A stretch of DNA of 64,000 bases from Ichthyophis bannanicus (Eukaryota; Chordata; Amphibia; Gymnophiona; Ichthyophiidae): positions 704,663,637 to 704,727,636 of the forward strand of contig CM066033.1 in assembly GCA_033557465.1 (NCBI GenBank), read 5' to 3'. Positions 22,562 through 32,862 of this stretch are shown one piece after another. Every line of letters starts with the position of its first letter. Within the stretch, counting starts at the first letter, position 1. Made by a program: the position numbers and the translations under genes. Under the pieces are notes generated by a model. The model made no database searches, was not told the DNA's origin, and saw only the letters and a list, made by a program, of their open reading frames with translations.

Positions 22562-24764
22562 ATGGAAAAACCAGCTAGTGGTTTTAAAAAAAAATGTGGC
22601 GATACCGTTTCCGTCACCGACACCCATGACTGGTGTCTTAAATGTTTAGGACCTGACCATTCTCCATCTGAGTGTCTCTCTTGTATGGGAATGACTAAAA
22701 GAGGAAGGCAGAACCGGGCTGCAAAGCTCGGTACCCTCTTTTCTTCGGATGCCAGGTCCATTGCATCGACGTCTTCAAGAGCCTCTTCTTCCTCCCATGG
22801 ATCTCAGGTAACTAAACATAAAAGCCGGTCCTCAAAGGGGTAGCTCTCCTGCAAAGCATCAAGAGGCCATTGGCGTTGCCCTTGAGGGAACCACACCGGC
22901 AAAACAGCCCCGGCGGGAGGCTTCGGCCTCCAAAGCATCAACGGGGTTCCAGGATGTTCTCGAGACCTCGGCCTCGACAGAACATGCTCAGGGGTCCCGG
23001 CCACTGTTTCCTCTAAGCTGTGCGCGTGTGCGTGCGCACACACCTCGCCAAGCGAGCGCACATACTTTACAACAGAGCGCACAAAAATTACAGCTCTGAT
23101 TCTGATAGAAAACAACACAGACATCTTAAAATTTAAAAGTTATGATTGTAATTACTAGAAATTTCCCGCTTCATTTATTAGTCATCTATTTTCATTTAAT
23201 TTGATCAAAATCAATGTGGTGTACATACTGTATTCTGACGCGTAGTCAAATTTTAAAGTATATAACTCTGAGTGTCGTTATGTGGCGCACAAAAATTTAA
23301 CCTTCCTTCAAAAGCTGCACACAGCTGATATTTTATGCGCACACAGCCTACAGAAAATTAGAGGGAACATTGGTCCCGGCCGCCTTCACCGGTACCGACA
23401 CCCAGGCATCGGCAGCGTCGATAGACCAGAGATTCCTCGCTATCAAGCGCAGTATTGCAGCTCTCCTTACAGCTGCGGTACCGACACCGGTACCGATGCT
23501 GGTACCAGCACAGATATCGGTACCAGCACCGACGGTACCGGCCCCGGTGGGAATTCTTCCCATGCTGTCTTTGCCTGGCATTGAAAGATCGGTACCGGAT
23601 CAACTCTGTACCGAATTCGATTGATACCGGAACCGTGCCTTACATGAACATCATGATCAGAGATACTTCGAATCCTCCGATTCCGATGACTCTGATAATT
23701 CTGCCGGTACCAGAGTTTTTCTCCCAGAAGACTCTTCTTCTCCCCAACGCAGAATGTCGCCTCCGGAGGACATGTCTTTTCAGAATTTTATTTGTGATGT
23801 TGCCAAAGGCCTTTCAATCACAGTAGCTCCTGAAAAGGAACCTAGAGCAAAGGAATTGGAAATTCTCTAATATCCTAAGGCTCCAAAGGAGGCAGCCACT
23901 CTGCCTATTCATGAAATTCTTCATGATTTGATGCTCAGAATGTGGGAGACACCTTTGACCACATCTCCTCATTCTAGGAGGCTTGATACCATGTATTGAG
24001 TTCCACCATGTCCTGGATTTCAAAAGACTCAGCTGCCACACCATTCAATGGTAGTGGAGTCAGCCATGCGTAGGATGAAAAGTGCAAAGAGACATGCATC
24101 CAGTCCTCCAGGTCGTGAATGCAGGACTCTTGATGCTTTTGGACGTCAAACCTTTTAGGCTTTCATGCTTTCAGCTAGGATCAGCTCATATATTTTATAT
24201 ATGGGAATGTTCCTCAAAGAGGTCACAGGAGATTTGGAGCTTATCAGCCCACTTCTCCCAAATGACAGACGACAAGACTTCCTTACACTTGTCAGGCATG
24301 CTCAAGATGTCTCCAAGTTTGTGAATCATGCAGCCTTTGACTGCTTTGAATGCATCAGCAGAACCTCTGCTATTGCCATTGGTGCACAACGGATTGCCTG
24401 GCTTCAGGCATCAGACTTGGAGATTTGGGTACAGGACAAATTAGGAAACATCCCTTGCACAGGAGAAAACCTCTTTGGCAAGAATTGGCAGGAAAAGGCT
24501 AATGAGATAGATGCTGACAATATCACCTTAGATAGATTGTCAGAATCTCTGCCACTCCAGCCAAAAAGAAACCCTATTAAAAAAACCCTCTTTCAGCAAA
24601 AAGAGGAAGTTTTATCCATCCTATACCCAACAAAGCCAAGCTCACGGTCAAGTTGCCCAAAGGGGACAACAACAGCAATTCAAACAGCAGAAGAAGCCAA
24701 AAGGCCTGAGAGCTCAACCAGCTCCTCAGGTTCAGCCCCCTCAAGGGCTTTGACTCCTTCCTAG
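22562..24764 (+). pseudogene. gag of A2 (interrupted by a MITE)
   Basis: ATG at 22562 (MEKPASGFK). The Cys/His module is present, but the first pair is degraded (KKKCGD instead of KC-x2-C); DTHDWCLKCLGPDH and CLSC follow. Frame changes occur near 22840, and the MITE interrupts at 23002. The middle part (23380-23720) is a Pro/Val-rich linker encoded by repeated ggtaccg. The C-terminal part is best kept (24165-24764): YILYMGMFL, IAIGAQRIAWLQASDLE and the family signature CTGENLFGKNW, ending in a Ser/Gln-rich tail. TGA near 23998 and TAG near 24158 are further breaks. Confidence 0.82.
23002..23372. mobile_element. Non-autonomous hAT MITE
   Basis: The 371-bp insertion starts cactgtttcctctaa and ends ttagagggaacattg, which are imperfect terminal inverted repeats. 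It is flanked by an exact 8-bp direct repeat gtcccggc (22994-23001 and 23373-23380). An 8-bp duplication and cagtgttccctcta-like ends are typical of hAT elements. No coding capacity; AT-rich centre. Confidence 0.9.
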
Positions 24765-24779
24765 AGAGCTTAGCCTTCC

Positions 24780-26633
24780 TGCCTCTGAGGGTTCCAGAAC
24801 ACCTAAATATTCCAGACACACTGTGTCATTTTGCCAACAGATGGCACCATATAACAGCAGAAAATTGGACTGTGTCCATTGTAGGAGAGGGGTTCAAGCT
24901 TCATTTTCATAGCATGCCCCCTCCTACAATCCTAAGGCAGTTCAATTCCCAGACCTCTGCAGACACAATCTGCTGAATCACGAGATCTCAACACTTCTTT
25001 CCCAAGGGGCAATAGAGGAAGTACCCTTCTTCCAGCAGGGTACAGGGTTCTACTCCCCCTATTTTCTTATTCCAAAGAAAACAGGAGGACACAGACCCAT
25101 TCTAGACCTCAGAGAATTGAACAAATATCTGTTCCGAGAGAAGTTCAAAATGACTATCTGTTTGACTGTCTCTGTCCTCTTCTCTGTCCTATCATATAAA
25201 TGGCGTTCTTTTCCTTTTTCCTCAAATGATATAGTATTGTAAACCGCTCTAATGCCTCTGGCCTGAGCGGTATATCAAATTCAAAATAAACATAAACATA
25301 AACTCTTCTGCCATACCTTCAAAGTCAGGATTGACTTTGCTCTCTAGGCTTAAAGGATGCATATACTCACATTCTGATCCATCCAGATCACAGGAAATTC
25401 TTACGATTCCTTTTCAAGAGAAAACACTTCCAGTACAGGGTTCTTCCCTTTGGTCTGGCTTCCGCACCAAGAGTTTTCACGAAATGCATGGCAGTAGTAG
25501 CTGCATTTCTGCGAACCCTAGGGATATTCGTCTTCCCTTACTTGGACGACTGGCTCATTCGAGCCCCCACGAGTGCAGAAGCCAGCTCTGCACTGTCTCT
25601 CACAATGTGAATCCTCCAATACTTGGGATTGGTAATAAACTTCCCAAAATCCCATCTTGTTCCTTCCCAGTCTCTGGAGTTCATAGGAGCCTGTTTAGAT
25701 ACCAGACAGTCAAGGGCTTTCCTTCCACAGGCCCAGTGTCTTCGCATAGTTCAACTAGCTTCTCAATTAGCGGGAAAATACTCCCTAACTGCTCGAGAAC
25801 TGCTACAGTTACTGGGACACATGGCATCCACAGTTCATGTAGTTCCCTATGCTCGCCTCCACATGCGAGCAGCCCAGTGGACCCTATCCACACAGTGGAC
25901 ACAGGCCACAGGACGTCTGTCAGACAAGATATCAAACTCTCATCGACTGATCTTATCCCTTCAATGGTGGCAATCACTGGAGAATCTTTTAGTGGGGTCT
26001 CCTTTCCAACAACCCCTATTCCAGGCCACCATAACAGATGCATCATAGGTAGGTTGGGGAGCACACCTGCATCATCTCTCTACCCAGGGTACCTGGACTC
26101 CACAGGAGGCTTGTCTTCACATAAACCTCCTAGAATTAAGAGCAATCTACTTAGAGCTAATCTACTCAGAGCTTCCATGCCCAGCTCAGATACAAGACAG
26201 TCCTAGTCTAAACGGATAATCAAGTAGCCATGTTCTATATGAACAAGCAGGGCAGAACAGGCTCTCTGTCGTTATGCAACGAAGCTTTACGACTTTGGGC
26301 CCTCGCCAGAGAGCATCAAATCCTCCTCCTCGTGGTATATCTTCCAGGCATTCAAAACCTTTGGACAGACAAACTCAGCCGAGTACTGCTGCCTCACAAA
26401 TGGTCTCTCCACCTAGACCAGATGACAAAGATATTTCACATCTGGGGGACTCCAGACATAGACCTCTTTGCAAGTCCACTGAATGCCAAACTTCCCCGGT
26501 TCTGTTCCAGGATTCCGGCTCACAATTGCCAGGCAAGGGATGCCTTCCTCCTTCACTGGGGTCAGGACTTCCTCTATGCCTTCCCACCTATTCCCCTCAT
26601 CCCCTAAACACTGTTCAAGCTTCAAAGAGATAG
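24780..26633 (+). pseudogene. RT, RNase H and methylase-like domain of A2
   Basis: RT begins after gag: IPKKTGGHRPILDLRELNKY (near 25070-25125) is followed by the 25153-25302 insertion, then VLPFGLAS and YLDDWLI near 25540-25560. RNase H shows the ITDAS block near 26035 (a stop follows), and VAMFYMNKQGRTGS and LCNEALRLWALAREH from 26224. The methylase-like block DIDLFASPLNAKLPRFCSRI...YAFPPIPLIP ends at a TAA near 26605. Stops and frame changes make it inactive. The -1 frame is open 25331-26206 and 26274-26633. Confidence 0.85.
25153..25302 (+). mobile_element. Short retroposon tail inserted in RT of A2
   Basis: Sister copies run directly from the KFKM codons to the CCTTCCATACC codons. Here about 150 bases intervene, ending gtaaaccgctctaatgcc, gagcggtatatcaaattc and an (ataaac)n tail. 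The tail type is the same as at 5363 and 46858. Confidence 0.65.
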
Positions 26634-26636
26634 AGG

Positions 26637-27857
26637 TTGTATGATCCTCATATTGCCATGGTGGCCACGCGAAACGTGGTATCCCCTGCTTCTACATCTC
26701 TCTCAAGCTGCACCTCTGGAGTTAGGGTGTGCTCCAGATCTCCTTTCCCAAGACAGCGGGACCCTATGGCACCCAAATCCCCAGTCCCTGCATCTCACGG
26801 CCTGGTTGCTGAAAGCTTAAATCTTCAGGATCTCAACCTTTCCCAACAGGTAAAGGATATCCTTCAGGCTTCTAGAAAACCTTCCACAAGACGATCTTAC
26901 GCCTTCAAGTGGAAACGTTTCACTATATGGTGTTCCCAGAAGGGTTTAAACCCCCTGGTGATACCTTTTGAAGCGATACTAGAGTATCTACTTCATTTAT
27001 CAAATTCTGGTCTAAAGACCAATTCAGTAAGAGTCTATCCTAGCACAATTACAGCTTCCTATAAGCCTCTAAATGGACAACCAATTTCCTCTCATCCTTT
27101 CATATCCAGATTTATGAGAGGTCTTCTATTAACAAAACCTCCCATCAAACCACCACTGGTGGCATGGGATTTAAATATGGTTCTCGAGCAGCTCATGAAA
27201 CCGCCCTTTGAACCTTTAGCCACTACTACCCTGAAGCTTTTGTCCTGGAAGGTCATCTTCCTAATTGCAATCACCTCTGCACGTCGCATTAGTAAATTGC
27301 AAGCGTTAGTGGCTGATCCTCCTTGCACTAGGTTTCACCATGATAAGGTTGTTCTCAGAACTCATCCACACTTTATGCCAAAGGTGGTTTCGCCTTTTCA
27401 TTTAAATCAAGCGATTTATCTTCCTGTATTCTTTCCGAGGCCTCATGCCTCTAATGCAGAGAAGAACCTTCACACTTTGGACTGTAAAAGAGCCTTAGCT
27501 TTTTATCTACAAAGAACACAGCAACATAGAAAGTCTTCTTAACTTTTTATTGCTTTTGATGCTAGTCATTTGGGACTTCCAGTCTCCAAGAGGACTTTAT
27601 CCAAATGGATTGCACAATGCATAGCCTTTGCTTATGAGAGTAAGAGTTTTCCTCTTCAAGGCCATGTCATAGCTCATAATGTGAGAGCCATGTCAGCCTC
27701 TATGGCTAACCTTCACTCTGTGTCTATTGATGACATTTGTCGAGCAGCCACCTGGGCTTCGGTACATAACTTTACAGCCCACTACTACCTAGATAAAGCC
27801 TCCTGTCCGGATGCCTTCTTTGGCCAGGCTGTTCTTCAAAATCTCTTTCAAACTTAA
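26637..27857 (+). pseudogene. Tyrosine recombinase of A2, one nonsense codon
   Basis: One frame encodes nearly the whole recombinase: LNLSQQVKDILQASRKPSTR (near 26840), YLLHLSNSGLKTNSVRV, LTKPPIKPPLVAWDLN, the catalytic Arg block TSARRISKLQAL (near 27270-27310), VVLRTHPHFMPKVVSPFHLN, HTLDCKRALAFYL and LGLPVSKRTLSKWIAQC. The C-terminal H-x-x-R is AHNVRAM (about 27673-27693), then ICRAATWAS and HYYLDKA with the nucleophile Tyr near 27783-27788. The only break seen is TAA at 27540-27542, in place of Gln in sister copies. Confidence 0.88.
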
Positions 27858-27976
27858 TACAACTCCTACCCACCAACCCTGGTAGAATGCCAGAGATCCA
27901 TGGGAGGAAGCATGGCCCACCTCACTATAAGTGGTAGCTTCCTGGGGTCATCTCCCTGGCATCTTCAGCTAGGGAG

Positions 27977-28080
27977 TCCCCATATGTGAAGACTACATTC
28001 CTGCTTTTTCCTGGAGATAGCGTAGTTACTCACCTGTAACAGGTGATCTCCCGGAACAGCAGGAATTTAGTCTTCACAAT
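27977..28080. repeat. ICR of A2
   Basis: ccccatatgtgaagactac to ggagata complements the left end; gcgtagttactcacctg to tagtcttcac complements the right end including its 27-nt extension. The join in the middle marks the element termini. Confidence 0.9.
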
Positions 28081-28159
28081 CCATCCACCTCCCCTAGGCG
28101 TTGTCTCTCTATCTCTGTCTCTTTCCTCTCTCCCTCTATCCTTTCACTCAGCTACAAAC

Positions 28160-28350
28160 GTAACTGAAGAGAGACAGTTGGAAAGGCGGGAAGGCAGCAT
28201 GCATGTGCTGAGAGATGCTCCCAAAAGCGTTCCTATTGGACGCTGGGGAGCGTTCCCACGCAGGCTCCGTCGGTACCGACGATACCCATATGTGAAGACT
28301 AAATTCCTGCTGTTCCCGGAGATCACCTGTTACAGGTGAGTAACTACGCT
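28160..28350. repeat. Right ITR of A2
   Basis: Inverted match to 17537-17710, including cgtcggtaccgacgatacc, followed by the right-end extension with cacctgttacaggtg at 28325-28339. Confidence 0.9.
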
Positions 28351-28742
28351 TTCTTGGTGCCATGCTCTGGGGTCGTGGCCCGCTGTTCGGGTACTGAAAC
28401 CCAGGCATCGGCTGGCTCCATGGATCAACATATCCTGGCCATTGAGCGGAATTTAGCAGCTTTGCTAGCAGCTTTGGTACTGCTAAAGCCTCTACAATCG
28501 GTTCCGCAGCCATCGGTACCGACAGCAGTACCGAATGTGTCTGCATTGACCATTGCGCCGCTCTCCACGCTACCACCCATGCCGAGCATTGAGGGTCCAG
28601 TACCGAGGCATTCCGATAGCGATTTTGATTGGTACCGTCGATGGGCTGGGCATGAGCACCCGGCCTGCTGATACTTCGAGTCCTCCGATTCAGACTCGTC
28701 CGATGACTCGATCGGTACCAAGGAAATAGAAGTTCTTCCTGA
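28351..28742 (+). pseudogene. gag linker of Ax (continuation after A2)
   Basis: Resumes the gag of Ax where 17536 stopped: ctctggggtcgtggccc corresponds to the same point in A3 (near 48716). It encodes the Pro/Val-rich, ggtaccg-rich linker and an acidic Ser/Asp stretch, with stops near 28670. Sequence similarity to DIRS ends around 28742. Confidence 0.7.
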
Positions 28743-29397
28743 AGGAGGGGGAGCTAGCCATGGTGTAAGATGAAGGTCTAGGGATTTGCTCCAGAGGAAT
28801 CCTGTGTGAATCTGCTGCCCTACTCGTGTATCAGCTAATCAGACGCCATTCTGGTTAGTGTACCCTATATTGAAGAATGTCTACATCTAAGCCGGCGCGT
28901 CTAGATTTTCAAGGCAACACTTCTACGGGAGTAAAACGTTCTAAACAAGATTCCCCCTCTCCACGAAAGATGGCATCTCAAAGAGACCAAGCTGAGGGCC
29001 TGCCCAAGCTGCTCGCTGAGATCAGAGCAGTAAAAGAGCTAGTACAACTTAATGCTAACATGCTGGGTTCTCTACAAATAGATCTTACAGATATGAAAGA
29101 CCAGCTGGCTTCACTGTCTTTGCGCTCTGACAAAGCAGATAACATCCTGGCGGCCTACGAGGAACGCTTCCGCGTGGTAGAACAAAATACTAAGAGAATC
29201 GTCCAACTTGAATGAAACCTAGAGGATATGAACAATAGAGCCTGCAGAAATAACATTTGTGTCCTCGGCCTACCAGAAGGCGTGCAGGATGCGAACCCAA
29301 CAAAATTTATGGAAGAGCTTCTGCCAAAAATGTTGGGACTGCAACTGGCGTATCCACTGGAGATCAATCGGGCCCACCGCATACTCAACTTAAACAA
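28743..29397 (+). mobile_element. L1/Tx1-type LINE, 5' fragment
   Basis: Contains a short leader (starting about gagggggagctagcc) and the first ~170 codons of an L1-type ORF1, then breaks off in a (ca)n tract. Having the 5' end without the 3' end is the reverse of normal LINE truncation. Confidence 0.7.
28877..29397 (+). pseudogene. L1/Tx1 ORF1 fragment (RNA-binding chaperone)
   Basis: ATG at 28877. The basic N-terminus (KRSKQDSPSPRK) is followed by a heptad-rich coiled coil (about residues 45-110). A TGA at 29213-29215 interrupts the frame, which continues with NLEDMNNRACRNNICVLGLP and LEINRAHRILN. The DMNNR-x3-NN...GLPEG and INRAHR motifs mark the RRM start of L1-type ORF1. The C-terminal half is missing. 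Confidence 0.78.
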
Positions 29398-29526
29398 ACA
29401 CACACACACACACACACACAATTAACCTCCCAAACAGCCCACACAGGCACTGCCTCCCAGACTCTTAGTGCCCCCCCTACACACAGCCTCCCAAACATTC
29501 AGCTCCCCCAATTCTAGAATGACTGC
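29398..29526. repeat. CA repeat and CA-type minisatellite
   Basis: (ca)n at 29398-29420, followed by irregular CA/CCTCCCA-rich sequence to the T/TTG run of the RTE tail. It resembles the minus strand of the GT minisatellite (caaacagcccacaca against tgtgtgggctgtttg). Confidence 0.7.
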
Positions 29527-32500
29527 TTTTTTGTTGTTGTTGTTGTTGTTAAGTGCCGTCGAGTCGGAGTCGACTCATGGCGACCCTCTGGATAGCTATC
29601 CTAAATTGTGTTCGGTCTTCAGTCAGGCGGCTCATTGTTGACAGACTGGTACCCGTAGCTGCTGTCATTGTATCGATCCATCTCATTGCTGGCCTTCCTC
29701 TTTTGCGTTGACCTTCTATCTTGCCAAGCATAATGTCTTTCTCTAATGATCTCTCTCTTCGCATGATGTGTCCAAAGTATGAAAGTCGAAGTCTTGTCAT
29801 CTGAGCTTCTAAAGAAAGCTTAGGTTTGATCTCCTCTAGTACCGACTGGTTTGTTCTTCGGGCAGTCCATGGTATACACAGTATTCGCCGCCAGCACCAT
29901 AATTCAAAGGCATCAATTTTCTTCCTATCTTTTTCACTGTCCAGCTTTCACATCCATATGATGTTATTGAAAATACCATGGCTTGAACAAGTCGAATCTT
30001 TGTATAGAGAGAGACATCTCTGCTCTTGAGAATCTTATCTAGGTCTTTCATAGCCATTCTGCCAAGAGCAATGCGTCGTCTGATTTCTTGACTGCTTGTT
30101 GCTTCTTTATTGATAGTTGATCCAAGTAGGTTAAAGTTGTTCACAATTTCAATTTCTTCTCCTTCAACGATGAACCTGTTGATTATGCCAGTTGTCATGA
30201 TCTTTGTCTTCTTTACATTAAGGTGCAGGCCCATTTTGAGACTATGTTCTTTGATTGTGAGAAGCAAATGTTTCAGATCATCTTCACTTTCAGCCAGTAA
30301 TGTGGTATCATCAGCATAGCGAAGGTTGCTGATGAGTCTTCCACCAATCTTCACACCTCTGTTGTCTTCATACAATCCTGCTTCTCTGATGATTTGTTCT
30401 GCATATAAATTAAACAGGTAGGAGGAAAGTATGCAGCCTTGTCTTACACCTTTGCTTATTTTAAACCATTCTGTTTCTCCTTGTTCCGTTCGAACTGTTG
30501 CTTCTTGATCAAAGTACAGATTGCGCAAGAGAACGATCAGGTGTTCTGGTATACCCTTGCTTCTTAATGTGGCCCAGAGTTTCTCATGGTTTACACAGTC
30601 AAAAGCCTTGCTATAGTCGATAAAGCACAAATAGATATCCTTTTGGTATTCTTTAGTCTTTTCAAGGATCCATCTCACATCCGCATTGATGTCTCTCGTT
30701 CCTTGCCCTTTCCTGAACCCTGCTTGCACTTCAGGTAGTTCTTGTTCCAGGTATGGTTGTAGTCTCTTTTGAATAATCTTCAGTAGAATCTTGCTGGCAT
30801 GTGGGATCAGAGCGATTGTGCGATAATTTCCGCAGTCAGTTGGATCACCTTTCTTTAGTATTGGTATAAACACAGATCTTTTCCAGTCAGTTGGCCATGA
30901 TGTTGTCTTCCATATTTCTTGGCAGAGCCTTGTAAGTACGGTAACAGCTGCATCAGATTGCTGCAATACTTCTATGGGAATGCTATCAATGCCTGGTGCT
31001 TTGTTCTTTGATAAGGCTTTCAATGCTGCTTCAACTTCTTCTTTCATCACCAATGGTTCCTGATCATAAGGTACAGGTTGAAACGGCTGTTGGTCCACTT
31101 GATCTTTATCATATAAAAACTCTGTATATTCCTTCCACTTTTTCTTGATCTTCTCAGCATCATTCAACATAGAACCTTGAGCGTCTTGTAACATTCCAAT
31201 TCGAGGCTGGAACTTTTTCTTTAACTCTTGTAGCTTTAGGAAAGCCGATCTTGTTCTTCCTCTAATAGTTTCTGCTTCTATTTCCTTGCAAGTGTCATTG
31301 TAGTACTTTTCCTTGTCCTGTCTTGCTGCACGTTGGAAATCTCTGAGTTCTGCGATTGTCTTTCTTTCTCCTCTGGCTTTAGCTTCTCTGCGTTTCTGGG
31401 CAATTTTCAGAGTTTCTTCCGTCATCCATTTTGGCCGTTTTTGCTTTTTCACCTTTTGTAGAGACTTCTCGCTTTCTTCCAACACAACCTTCTTGATGTC
31501 ATTCCATAACTCTTCCGGAGCTCTGTCATTTGTATCTAAAGCAGCAAATCGATTTTGCAGGCAGTCTTTAAATTCCAGTGGTATATTCTCAAGGTCATAT
31601 TTTGCTGCATTCATGAGTGGTTTGCTCTTTTTCAACTTTAGCTTGAGTTTGCATACTAGTAGTTGATGATCTGTACCACAGTCAGCTCCAGGTTTTGTCT
31701 TTGTTGATGTTACAGAGCTTTTCCATCGTTGACTTCCACATATGTAGTCAATTTGATTTTTATATAATCCATTCGGTGAAGTCCATGTGTACAGTCGCCG
31801 CTTGTGTTGCTGGAAGAAGTTGTTTGAGATGAATAGATCATTGGTCTTGCAGAATTCTATCAGTCTTTCTCCAGCTTCATTTCTGTTGCCAAGTCCATAT
31901 TTTCCAACTACTTTGCCTTCTTCTTTGTTGCCAACTTTTGCGTTCCAGTCACCCATGACTATCAGGATATCCTGTTTGCATGTTCTGTCAATTTCAGCTT
32001 GTACTTGTTCATAGAACTCTTCAATTTCATTCTCTTCAGCAGCTGTTGTTGGGGCATATACTTGAATTATAGTTGTGTTGATAGGCAATCCTCGTAGACG
32101 AATAGAGATTAAGCGTTCGCTGACTGCACTGTATTTCATTACAATTCTTGCAAGTTTCTTCTTTATTATAAATGCAACACCATTTCTTCTTTGTCTTTCA
32201 TTTCCAGCATAGTAGACCATGTGATCAACTGATGCAAAGTGCCCCATGCCAGTCCATTTCAGTTCGCTGACACCCAACAGATCAAGTTGTACACGTTCCA
32301 TTTCATTCTTGACCACCTCCAACTTCCCTTGGTTCATGCTTCGTACGTTCCATGTTCCAATGTGTAAGACATCTTTACAGCTTCTGACTCTCATTTCATG
32401 CGCAGCTACATCAGCAGTCAGACTTCCCGAGGGCTTTGATCCAACCACATCATAAATGCTGGCTTTACTCTGAAAAGTCTTCAGCTCTTCCCCAGTAGCT

Positions 32501-32862
32501 AGTTGAGTGCCTTCTGACCTGGGGGTCTCATCTTCCAGCACCATAGCACAATTTGTTTTGTTGTAACTATCCATTGGATTTTCATGGCAAGATACAGAAG
32601 TAGATTGCCGGGCCTTTCTTCCGCGCAGTTTAAGTTTGGTGTTGCTGCCTTTGTCACAAAAATGTGATCCTCCGCCGTCAACACTGTCCCATTCTGCTGC
32701 TGCCCAGATGGGTGGTTTGTCTTGGTCTGGCACCTCAGCTGAGACCTGTCCATCTTGGGAGACCCTGCCAGTAGTTAAACTACCGATAGTTTAGCTCTCA
32801 GCATCACTGATGCATGCAAGCCCTCACAGCACGACAAGCTGCAAACCAAGTGAGAGCTCTTT
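29527..32862 (-). mobile_element. RTE LINE, BovB-like, nearly complete
   Basis: Minus-strand element of about 3.3 kb: 5' UTR (32862-32734), one endonuclease-RT ORF, and a short 3' UTR with gagtcgactcatggcgac-type sequence and an (aac)n tail (ttgttgttg at about 29533-29550). Single-ORF organisation, short UTRs and a trinucleotide tail are RTE-clade features. It separates the L1 fragment from the 5'-truncated DIRS copy B1. Confidence 0.9.
29549..32733 (-). pseudogene. RTE endonuclease and reverse transcriptase, one frameshift
   Basis: A 965-codon frame runs from 32733 to 29836. The APE-type endonuclease shows HIGTWNVRSMNQGKLE, LLGVSELKWTG, IVMGDWNAKVGN and CGTDHQLLVCKLK (residues ~120-370). 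RT follows with FIPILKKGDPTDCGNYR, FIDYSKAFDCVNHEKLW, KGVRQGCILSSYLFN and catalytic NLRYADDTTLL. The C-terminus has YGCESWTVKK, after which the frame slips by one base in an A-run (plus strand ctttttcac near 29930). The normal end (YFGHIMRRERSLEKDI, GQRKRGRPAMRW) continues in the other frame, 29800-29549. The ORF is otherwise open, which suggests a young copy. BovB affinity is from recalled family features. Confidence 0.9.

Larger units (their letters stand above)
17537..28350 (+). mobile_element. DIRS-type retrotransposon, copy A2 (carries CR1, MITE and SINE-tail insertions)
   Basis: Complete from left terminus (atctccagaacaagcagg) to right terminus (gtaactacgct at about 28350). Removing CR1 (17761-22383), the MITE (23002-23372) and the short tail insertion (25153-25302) leaves about 5.7 kb, matching A3. 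Both flanks are gag sequence of Ax. The YR has one stop, while gag and RT/RNase H have several breaks. Confidence 0.9.
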
